NCBI GenBank assembly: GCA_947588985.1
Contig: CANQBG010000002.1
Span: 22,224-86,223, forward strand
From: an uncultured Clostridia bacterium
GTDB lineage: Bacteria; Bacillota; Clostridia; Christensenellales; Borkfalkiaceae
Length of the DNA: 64,000 nucleotides
Reading direction: 5' to 3'
Of the stretch, positions 37,489 through 45,802 are shown in pieces; the stretch's first letter is position 1, and each line of letters opens with the position of its first letter. The notes beneath the pieces were generated by a model that saw only the letters and a program-made list of their open reading frames with translations, searched no databases and was not told the origin of the DNA. The position numbers and the translations under genes are program-made.

Positions 37489-37832
37489 GGCAGCAGCATC
37501 CGGATCCCCGCCGCGAGCATAAGCGCGGCAAAGAGGAAGCTCACGGCGCGCCCCGAGACGTGCGGCAGAAGGCGTGCGCCCAAAAGTCCGCCCCCGAGCA
37601 CGCCGAGGGAGACGGGTATCAATACGGCGAGCGGGACGGCCCCCTCGAAGAGATAGACGGCCGCGCTCACGGCCGAAGCGGGGAGGATGACGGAGAGGGC
37701 GGTGGCATGCGCGATGTGCGCGGGCCGCCCCATGCCCTCGAGCAGGGGTACGGCGATCATGCCGCCCCCGCCGCCGAAGAGTCCGTTTGCGATCCCCACG
37801 GCCGCTCCGCCGAGAATGGCTTTGAAATTCAT
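37485..37832 (-). CDS. TauE/SafE-type permease half
   Basis: MNFKAILGGAAVGIANGLFGGGGGMIAVPLLEGMGRPAHIAHATAL; overlaps the next half by 4 nt. Confidence 0.85.
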   Translation of the reverse strand: MNFKAILGGAAVGIANGLFGGGGGMIAVPLLEGMGRPAHIAHATALSVILPASAVSAAVYLFEGAVPLAVLIPVSLGVLGGGLLGARLLPHVSGRAVSFLFAALMLAAGIRMLLP

Positions 37833-38032
37833 ATGTACGCCGCCCGCTTTGCGAAAAATTGCGGCGGATCGCATGAAAAGTATGTGTAAGCGGAAAAAAA
37901 ATTTACCTTTTTTGACGATAGGCCGCGAAACCGCTTGCAACTCAACTTGATTTGTATTAAAATGGAAAGGTATTGTAAGAAAAATCTCGGCCCCTCCGGA
38001 ATTTCCGTCGGCGGCCACAGTAGGTGTTAAGT

Positions 38033-41000
38033 ATGGCAACATTTATTCAAACGGGCAAGAGAAAGCGGCGCGTCGTCTCCGCGCTCAGCATTCTCCTCTC
38101 CACCACTCTCGCGCTTGGCGTCTTTGCCGCGTGCAATCCCACCGTAGAGGAACCCGAGGACGAGGATACCGGCGTCTCCGCGACCGATTCCCAGCTCCTC
38201 AAAAACGGGAACTTCGAATTCTACGGCGAAATGGACGAAGAGGACGAGGACGGGGAAAAGAAGCACGAGCAAGATGAGCTCCGCGCCTTCATCAATTCCC
38301 CCAATAACTGGTCCTTCTCCTCCGGCTCCCCCTCCTCCGTCACGAGCTCCGGCATCGTGAACACGGCCGACTGGGAGTATATGGTCAAGCCCAAGACCGA
38401 CCTCATCCTCGAGGCCGATAAGTGGGTGCGCGCCGAGGACGGCGACGAAAAGGACAGCGCGGGCTATAAGCTCGAGGACGGCAAGCGCGTGGAGGCGACG
38501 AGCGCCACCCTCTCCGACGCGGCGGTCTCCAATGCCGAGTCGAAATGGGAAAATGCCAACGTCTACGACAGGCTCAAGTTCTACGACTTCTATTCGGTAG
38601 ATTCCGCTTCCGAGTTCGCGCTCTACAAGGACTACAAGTATTCCATCGACTTCGAGGACCTCAAGTATCTCGAAAAAGTGCAGGCGGAAAACCTCCTCTA
38701 TGCGGAATCGGACGGGCGCAATGCGGAAGAGACGAGCATCCTGATGATCCACAACCAGGCGACGACCAACAGCGTCGCCGGCACGGCGCAGTACTATACG
38801 TCGAGCACCACCGTCACCCTGCAAGCGGGCACGGCGGCCGAGCTCTCCGTGTGGGTGCGCACCTCCGAACTCTATCACTATGGCATCGGCAGCGATGACA
38901 AAGAAAACGGCGTCCCCGTGACGGCGCGCGCCGGCGCGTACATCGGCATCACCAACACCGTCGGCGGCACCACCCTCGACCAGATGCAGATCAAGTACAT
39001 CAACACCCACGATACGTGGCAGCAGTACACCGTCTACATCCGCGCCAACTCCTTCGCCTCCACCACCTTCCGCGTGGTGCTCGGTCTCGGACACGGTACC
39101 TCCGACAACCGCTATGAGTCCGTCAACGGCTACGCCTTCTTCGACGACGTGAGCTGCAAACTCATCACCGACAACGCCTACGACGCGGCCGTCGAAGAGA
39201 ACGATCTCACCCACGAGAGCGTGCTCGGCCTCGGCAACTTCTGCGACCTCAACAGCGAGGGCGACGCCAAGAAATTCTACGCCACCGACACCGCGACGGG
39301 CGAAAAGACCGCCTACAGCACCTTCGCGCTCGACCTCAATAAGACGGAGGACTTCGCACCCCTCAACTTCAACGAAGCGGGCGCCACGCACACGACCGAC
39401 CTCACCAAGGAGGTCTCCGGCAGCCGTACCTATACCTCCGAGAGCATCGATAAAGGCCTCGGCAAGAACGAGGGCGGCGCCTTCGGCAACGTGTTCGGCG
39501 TCGTCAACTACGACTCCTTAAAGACGACGGACAACAACTACCTCAAATATATCTATGAACACGACTTCGCGGAGGACGATCTCCCCGACTTCTTCGGGGA
39601 AGAGGGCGTGAAGGATCAGATCGTGCTCATGCTCTCCGCCAACGGCGCGTCGCTCACCACCAAGCTCGAGCACCCCGCCTTCACCCTCGCCCCCAAGGAG
39701 AGAAAGCTCATCTCCTTCTTCGTCAAGACGAGCGAGATCCGCTCGGGCAAGACGGGCGCGAGCGCCATCCTCATGGACGGCACCAACAAGAACACCATCG
39801 CCGCGTTCGACTCCACCAAGGTAGCCACGGTGGATATCGAGGGCGCCACCGAAGAGGAGACCGTAAAGGATATCTATAAGGGTTGGGTGCGCTGCTTCTT
39901 CTTCGTACAGAACGAGACGGAGGAAGATAAGACCTTCACCCTCGAACTCACCTACGGCCCCACCGCCATCTCGGGCACGAGCAAGACGGACTATGCCGAC
40001 GGCTACGCCGCCTTCGCCAACTTCGAAGTGTGCAACCTCACCAAGGCACAATACGGCTATGCCGCCACGGGCACCTATGCGCAGAAGGTCTCCCTCACCG
40101 CTTCCGTGAAGGATTCCTCCAAGTTCGCGGAGGCCTCCGCCAACGGCACCCAGCTCGAGGAAGGGCTCGCCATTCCCGTCGGCTATGAGGGCATTCAGGC
40201 CGGCAGCAACTATATCGTCGAAACCAAGTACGACGAGGACGGCGAGATCGCAAACGGCAATCCCGATCGGGAAGAACTCGCGGCCGCCGGGCTCTACACC
40301 GGCCTTGTCGCCTCCGAGTACGCCGATAAGTATCTCTCCGATCCCACGGGCAACCCGTGGCTTACGGAGCTTTCCCCCGTCACCCTCACGGGCGATGAGG
40401 CCGCGCAGAAAGCGGCGGCGGCCGATTGGTGGAAAACCATCTTCGGCAACCCCGGCACGGTGGCAAGCCCCGCCTATCAGCCCCTCGTCATCATCAACGC
40501 GAGCGACGATACGCTCCCCGGCTACGGCTTCTTCGGCGCCGACGCGACGGTCTCCTCCAACAGCGCAAGCCGCATCTCCGTGCGCGTGAAGCTCTCCGCG
40601 AATGCCACCGCCTACCTCTATCTCTCCGATACGTCCGAGGTGACGGAATACAATAAGCGCCTCGCGCCCACCCTTCCCAAAGTCACCTATTGGTACGACG
40701 ACGAGGGCAACATCGTCGCAAAGGATCCCTCCGATAAGGACTTCGACGAGAAGAAGGATATCCTCTTCACCCTCGAGGAAAACGGCCTCTACAAGAACGC
40801 CGTGGATACGAGCGACGCCAAGTACTATGCCAACCTCGCCTCCTTCGACCGCGACGACGAACACAACTATGTGACGACGAGCGGCACCATCGCCTTCTAC
40901 CACAACCCCGCCGATACCGACGAGAACACGGCCTACGCCTACTACGATAAGGATACCGACACGTATTCCGAGCTCGTCTCGCCCCTTCCCGCCGACAAGG

Positions 41001-41914
41001 GCGTGCGCTACACCGCCCCCGCCGACCTCACGGGGTATGAGGCCGTCATCAAGCTCGAAGGCAGCGCCGAGAACGCGGGCAAGTGGATCACCGCCTCCTT
41101 CTATGTGCAGACGGGGAACACCGCCAAGAATTACCGCCTCGAACTGTGGGCGGGTGCGCGTGACGCCGATAAGGACAACCTCACGGACGGCATCGCTCCG
41201 CACAGCTATGTATTCTTCGACAAGTGCGCGACGACCTCCGTCTCCAACTATTCCACCGTCCTCGACGGCGTGAAGGACGCCATGCTCGGCTACAAGACGG
41301 AGGACGGGAAGTATCCCTACCGCGCCGCCGACCCTGCAGACTCCGCGAAGCAGCTCAAGGACAAGCTCGCCTCCGACTACGCGCTCTACTACACCTTCAC
41401 CTTCTTCGATTCCCCCGACTATCTCCGCTACGACAAGACGGAGGATACGGAAAAACTCGGCAATCCTTGGGGTTCCTACAAGCAGTCCGAACACGAAGAG
41501 GCCCTCACGTGGCTGTTCTGCGACGACGCCACCGGAGAGCTCTTCGGCGCCTTCCCCACCGTCTCCCTCTACATGAGCTACGCGGACAACGAAGTGACGG
41601 TAACGCCCGATGAGCTCGGAGAGAGCGACAGCGGGACCAATAATAACAGCAGCTCCTCGAGCAGCACCACGCCGAACGGCGGCGCCAACATCTGGCTGCT
41701 TCTCTCCTCCATCCTGCTCGCGGCCGCGCTCCTCTTCGCCATCATCGCAGTCGGCGTGAGAAGGCTCATGAAGAAGCACCGTCACACGGCTCCCAAGCAG
41801 AAGGCGCCCAAGCGGCCCAAGCTCGAAGTGGTGAGCGGCGGCGACGCGGACGATACCCCCGCAAAGCCCGCCAAGAAGTCCCCGAAGGACGAAAACGATC
41901 CCTACAACGAGTAA
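38033..41914 (+). CDS. Large surface lipoprotein-like protein with C-terminal TM and basic tail
   Basis: MATFIQTGKRKRRVVS...LALGVFAAC; NGNFEFY carbohydrate-module-like start; C-term NIWLLLSSILLAAALLFAIIAVGVRRLMKKH. Confidence 0.85.
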   Translation: MATFIQTGKRKRRVVSALSILLSTTLALGVFAACNPTVEEPEDEDTGVSATDSQLLKNGNFEFYGEMDEEDEDGEKKHEQDELRAFINSPNNWSFSSGSPSSVTSSGIVNTADWEYMVKPKTDLILEADKWVRAEDGDEKDSAGYKLEDGKRVEATSATLSDAAVSNAESKWENANVYDRLKFYDFYSVDSASEFALYKDYKYSIDFEDLKYLEKVQAENLLYAESDGRNAEETSILMIHNQATTNSVAGTAQYYTSSTTVTLQAGTAAELSVWVRTSELYHYGIGSDDKENGVPVTARAGAYIGITNTVGGTTLDQMQIKYINTHDTWQQYTVYIRANSFASTTFRVVLGLGHGTSDNRYESVNGYAFFDDVSCKLITDNAYDAAVEENDLTHESVLGLGNFCDLNSEGDAKKFYATDTATGEKTAYSTFALDLNKTEDFAPLNFNEAGATHTTDLTKEVSGSRTYTSESIDKGLGKNEGGAFGNVFGVVNYDSLKTTDNNYLKYIYEHDFAEDDLPDFFGEEGVKDQIVLMLSANGASLTTKLEHPAFTLAPKERKLISFFVKTSEIRSGKTGASAILMDGTNKNTIAAFDSTKVATVDIEGATEEETVKDIYKGWVRCFFFVQNETEEDKTFTLELTYGPTAISGTSKTDYADGYAAFANFEVCNLTKAQYGYAATGTYAQKVSLTASVKDSSKFAEASANGTQLEEGLAIPVGYEGIQAGSNYIVETKYDEDGEIANGNPDREELAAAGLYTGLVASEYADKYLSDPTGNPWLTELSPVTLTGDEAAQKAAAADWWKTIFGNPGTVASPAYQPLVIINASDDTLPGYGFFGADATVSSNSASRISVRVKLSANATAYLYLSDTSEVTEYNKRLAPTLPKVTYWYDDEGNIVAKDPSDKDFDEKKDILFTLEENGLYKNAVDTSDAKYYANLASFDRDDEHNYVTTSGTIAFYHNPADTDENTAYAYYDKDTDTYSELVSPLPADKGVRYTAPADLTGYEAVIKLEGSAENAGKWITASFYVQTGNTAKNYRLELWAGARDADKDNLTDGIAPHSYVFFDKCATTSVSNYSTVLDGVKDAMLGYKTEDGKYPYRAADPADSAKQLKDKLASDYALYYTFTFFDSPDYLRYDKTEDTEKLGNPWGSYKQSEHEEALTWLFCDDATGELFGAFPTVSLYMSYADNEVTVTPDELGESDSGTNNNSSSSSSTTPNGGANIWLLLSSILLAAALLFAIIAVGVRRLMKKHRHTAPKQKAPKRPKLEVVSGGDADDTPAKPAKKSPKDENDPYNE

Positions 41915-41932
41915 GGCTTCGCCTTTCCAAAA

Positions 41933-41967
41933 CAAAAAAGAGCAACTTTCGAGTTGCTCTTTTTTTG
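41933..41967. terminator. Bidirectional intrinsic terminator
   Basis: AAAAAGAGCAACT-TTCG-AGTTGCTCTTTTTTT. Confidence 0.92.
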
Positions 41968-42033
41968 CGCTTTGAAGCGGGCGGACACGCAAAAGGGCGG
42001 ACCCATGTCCGCCCCCGAAGCGTTCTGAATCTG

Positions 42034-43362
42034 TTACGGGCCGAATTTACGGAGATGTTTGGGCAGGTGGTTTTTTACGACGCCGCCCACGATCTTTCCG
42101 AGCCCCAAGGGGAATTCCTCCACACCGACGACGCACCAGCCGTCGGGGAGGTCGCTCTCCACCGTCTCGCCCCGCAGGTAGCGATCGCTCTCCTCGCGCG
42201 AGAGGGAGACGAACCTTCGCACGTCCTCCCGCTTTACGGCCATGGCGAGGGCATGGGCGGGGCGGAAGAGCTTGCGATCCCACTCTCCCACCTCCAAACC
42301 GACGCGGAACCCCACGGCATTGCGGAAGTCGGCAAGGGGCAGATCTTCCCCCGCAAGGGAGAGGCGGGTCCCCTCGTTGCGCAGCGTGCCCTCCAAGGGG
42401 CGGGCGAAGAAGTCCTCCGAAAAGGCCTTCCACGCCTTTCCGGCCCCCGGAGAATCGACATGGTAGCCGCCTTTGCCGCCTCCGGGCGTGAATTTGCGCA
42501 AAACGGGCCGCGCGCTCCTCGGGCCATCCTCCTTTTGGAGGACGGCGGCGAAGTGGCCCTCGCCCTTCGCCGTGTGCGGGTAGAGCTTCTTCATCGTGCG
42601 GAGCGTGAATTCGGGATGGCGGGCGAGGAAGGCCTCCACTTGCCACTCGTCCTCCTCCTCGGCAAAGGTGCAGGTGGAGTAGACGAGGGTGCCGCCGCCC
42701 GCGAGCATGCCTGCCGCGGCGTCTAAAATGCCCTTCTGGCGCACAGCGCACCGCCGCACGTTTTCCTCGCTCCATTCCGAAAGGGCGTTTTCCTCCTTTT
42801 TGAACATGCCCTCGCCCGAGCAGGGGGCGTCTACGAGGATCTTATCGAAATAGGCGGGGAATACCTCCGCAAGTTTTTCGGGCGGCCGCCAGGTGACGAT
42901 GGCATTCCGAACGCCCATCCGCACGAGATTTTCCTCGAGAATGCGCATTCGATCGTAGTCGATCTCATTGGCGACGAGCACGCCCGTGCCACCCATGTCC
43001 GCGGCGAGCTGCGTCGCTTTGCCTCCGGGGGCGGCGCAGAGGTCCAAGACGCGCTCCCCCTTTTTCACTTCGAGAAGGGGGGCGGCGCACATCGCGGAGG
43101 GCTCCTGCAAATAGTAGAGCCCGGCGAAATGATAGGGGTCGGCGCCCGGCTTTTCCGCCTCGATATAGAAGGCGTTTGGCTCCCACGCGACGCGTTCTTT
43201 CAGCGGGAAGGGCGCGCGCGCCGCAAACTCCGCGGAGGAAATCTTCAGCGAATTGACGCGCAGTCCCCGATAGGGCGCGCCTTGATAGGAGGCCAAGAAG
43301 GCGGGATACTCCCCCTGCAAGCGCTCCCGCATGCGTTGCTCAAAACGTTCCGGAAGCTTCAT
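42034..43362 (-). CDS. RsmB/RsmF-like RNA m5C methyltransferase (NOL1/NOP2/Sun)
   Basis: GERVLDLCAAPGGKATQLAADMGGTG...ILVDAPCSGEGMF...LVYSTCTFAEEEDE. Confidence 0.93.
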   Translation of the reverse strand: MKLPERFEQRMRERLQGEYPAFLASYQGAPYRGLRVNSLKISSAEFAARAPFPLKERVAWEPNAFYIEAEKPGADPYHFAGLYYLQEPSAMCAAPLLEVKKGERVLDLCAAPGGKATQLAADMGGTGVLVANEIDYDRMRILEENLVRMGVRNAIVTWRPPEKLAEVFPAYFDKILVDAPCSGEGMFKKEENALSEWSEENVRRCAVRQKGILDAAAGMLAGGGTLVYSTCTFAEEEDEWQVEAFLARHPEFTLRTMKKLYPHTAKGEGHFAAVLQKEDGPRSARPVLRKFTPGGGKGGYHVDSPGAGKAWKAFSEDFFARPLEGTLRNEGTRLSLAGEDLPLADFRNAVGFRVGLEVGEWDRKLFRPAHALAMAVKREDVRRFVSLSREESDRYLRGETVESDLPDGWCVVGVEEFPLGLGKIVGGVVKNHLPKHLRKFGP

Positions 43363-44309
43363 AAGAGCGATTCCCTCAACTGTTCGAGCGGGATATAGTC
43401 CGCGCCGCTCTTGATCGCGCTTTCAAAGCGCATCCCGCCCTCGCCGCGGGCGATATAGACGTTGCATTCCCCCGGATGGGAGGTGTACCTTCCGCCCGAA
43501 TTGAAGATCGCGGCGACGAGCTTCACGGACATGGGTACGTCGATTTCAACATCTTTTGCAAAACAAAAGACTTTTCCCTCGAGCGCGCCGCCCTTCTTGC
43601 GGCGGTGCATATACTTATTGACGTAGCGATAAAATTCCTCGTGCGCGGCGTGGTATTCTTCCCGCTCGCGGGCGCGTTCGCTGTAATAGGTCTTTTGGCC
43701 CGCGGAACTCGGCTGGCGGGTCCTGTAATTTTCGAGCTTACCGCCGCGGATCTTATACTTGGCGAGCAGGCCCTTCACGTCTACGCCCTCTCGCAGGCAG
43801 AGCGCCTCGCACACGCGCATGGTGGCATAGGCGTCGTCCACCGCCCTGTGGGGGGTGAACTCCACGCCGAGGTGTTCTGCCATCGCGCCGAGCCCCACTT
43901 GCTTGGTGTAGTCCCCCTCGGTGTTCATCCAGAAGAACTGCGTATCGTGGAACTCGAACCGGAAGGAGGGGAGCTTATAGCGCTTGGTCTCGAGATTGAG
44001 GTAGTTGACGTCGTTGATGGTAGCATGTCCGAGGACGATGGCGTCGCGGTCCTCGAGGAGGGCCTTGATGCGCGGATAGACGGCGGGAAAGAGGGGGTAT
44101 TTCTTGAAGTCCTCGTATTCATAGGGGAGGACGAGTCCCTCGCCGCCGTTCCGGCCCGTGAGGTGGAATTTCCCCTTGGGGTTGACGAGGATATCCTCCC
44201 GCGCGAGGACGCGGAAAGTTTCGTCGGTGACGACGTAGCCGAAGGCACAGATCTTGGCGGCATACTTAAAGACGCACGCGCATTCGATATCAAAGAAAAC
44301 GTACTTCAC
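43359..44309 (-). CDS. DEDD 3'-5' exonuclease (DnaQ-like) with possible BRCT-like C-terminus, GTG start
   Basis: VKYVFFDIECACVF...ILGHATINDVNYL...HRAVDDAYATMRV; GTG overlaps the serS stop (GTGA). Confidence 0.75.
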   Translation of the reverse strand: MKYVFFDIECACVFKYAAKICAFGYVVTDETFRVLAREDILVNPKGKFHLTGRNGGEGLVLPYEYEDFKKYPLFPAVYPRIKALLEDRDAIVLGHATINDVNYLNLETKRYKLPSFRFEFHDTQFFWMNTEGDYTKQVGLGAMAEHLGVEFTPHRAVDDAYATMRVCEALCLREGVDVKGLLAKYKIRGGKLENYRTRQPSSAGQKTYYSERAREREEYHAAHEEFYRYVNKYMHRRKKGGALEGKVFCFAKDVEIDVPMSVKLVAAIFNSGGRYTSHPGECNVYIARGEGGMRFESAIKSGADYIPLEQLRESLL

Positions 44310-45592
44310 GGGCGGGGCAAGATCTCCTTCTTTCCGCCCATGTAGGGCCACAGCGCTTCGGGGATCTCCACGCTCCCGTCTGCCCGGAGATGGTTCTCGA
44401 CGAACGCGATGAGCATACGGGGCGGAGCCACGACGGTGTTGTTGAGGGTGTGGGCGAACTTGCTCCCGCCCTCGCCCTTATAGCGGATGCCGAGCCTTCT
44501 CGCCTGCGCGTCGGTGAGGTTGGAACACGAGCCGACTTCGAAATATTTCTTCTGCCGGGGAGACCATGCCTCGACGTCGCAGCTCCTGTATTTGAGGTCG
44601 GCAAGGTCGCCCGAGCAGCATTCGAGCTGGCGGACGGGGATGCCGAGCGAGACGAAGAGCTCCACGGTGTAGTTCCACATCTTCTCATACCACGCCTCGC
44701 TCTCCTCGGGCTTGCAGATGACGATCATCTCCTGCTTCTCGAATTGATGGATGCGGTAGATGCCCCGTTCCTCGATGCCGTGCGCGCCCTTCTCCTTGCG
44801 GAAGCAGGGAGAGTAGCTCGTGAGCGTCAAGGGGAGGTCCTTTTCGTCGAGGGTGGTATTCATGAAGCGGCCGATCATGGAGTGTTCGCTCGTGCCGATG
44901 AGGTATAGATCCTCCCCCTCGATCTTATACATCATGCCCTCCATCTCCTCGAAGGACATCACCCCCGAGACGACGTCGGAGCGGATCATAAAGGGCGGGA
45001 TCACATAGGTGAAGCCCTTTCCGATCATGAAGTCGCGGGCATACGTCAAGACGGCGGAGTGCAGGCGGGCGATATCCCCCGTGAGGTAGTAGAAGCCCTG
45101 CCCGCTCGTGCGACGCGCGCTGTCGATGTCGATGCCCTGCAGTTTTTCGAGGATGTCGAGATGATAGGGGACCTCGAAATCGTACTGCGTCGGCTCCAAA
45201 AAGCGCTTCCGCTCGACGTTTTCCGCGTCGTCCTTGCCGATGGGCGTATCCTTGGAGATGATGTTGGGAATGCGCATCATCACGGACTTCAACTGTTCGT
45301 TGACTTCGGCGGACTCCTTCTCGATCTCGGCAAGGCGGGCGGCGTCCGCATTTACCTGCGCCTTGACGGCCTCGGCCTCCTCCGTCTTTTTCTCGCGCAT
45401 GAGCTGCCCGATCTGCTTGGAGAGGGCGTTGCGCGCGGCGCGGAGGGTATCCCCCTCCGTCTGGAGACTGCGGCGCTTTTCGTCGAGGGCAAGGGCCTCG
45501 TCGACGAGGGGAAGTTTGCGGTCTTGAAATTTTTTCCGGATGTTTTCGCGGACGAGCTCGGGGTCGGCGCGAAGCAGTGCAATGTCGATCAT
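44306..45592 (-). CDS. serS: Seryl-tRNA synthetase
   Basis: MIDIALLRADPELVRENIRKKFQDRK...; LTSYSPCFRKEKGAHGIEERGIYRIHQFEKQEM. Confidence 0.96.
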   Translation of the reverse strand: MIDIALLRADPELVRENIRKKFQDRKLPLVDEALALDEKRRSLQTEGDTLRAARNALSKQIGQLMREKKTEEAEAVKAQVNADAARLAEIEKESAEVNEQLKSVMMRIPNIISKDTPIGKDDAENVERKRFLEPTQYDFEVPYHLDILEKLQGIDIDSARRTSGQGFYYLTGDIARLHSAVLTYARDFMIGKGFTYVIPPFMIRSDVVSGVMSFEEMEGMMYKIEGEDLYLIGTSEHSMIGRFMNTTLDEKDLPLTLTSYSPCFRKEKGAHGIEERGIYRIHQFEKQEMIVICKPEESEAWYEKMWNYTVELFVSLGIPVRQLECCSGDLADLKYRSCDVEAWSPRQKKYFEVGSCSNLTDAQARRLGIRYKGEGGSKFAHTLNNTVVAPPRMLIAFVENHLRADGSVEIPEALWPYMGGKKEILPRP

Positions 45593-45700
45593 AGTGGTTT
45601 CCTCGAATCTTTTGCTGTTCTTTTTTCCTTATTATACACTATTTTGCCTTAAAGTGCAACGTTTTGTCCGCCGCAATCCCCGCATGCGGCGAAAAAAGTT

Positions 45701-45730
45701 TTGACTTTTGGGCCGAAAGCATGTTATAAT
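45701..45730 (+). promoter_or_regulatory. Sigma70-type promoter of the P-type ATPase
   Basis: TTGACT-N18-TATAAT. Confidence 0.7.
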
Positions 45731-45802
45731 GGGGGAAACAGCGCGGAGCGGGAGGACGCGGCCCCCACGGCCCTCCCCCCGATCCCGCCGACAGGAGATA
45801 TC

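Noticed and set aside
39518-41992. 824-aa minus ORF opposite the 1,290-aa plus-strand surface protein
   Set aside because: Antisense shadow ORF; the plus frame has a signal sequence, TM segment and normal composition.
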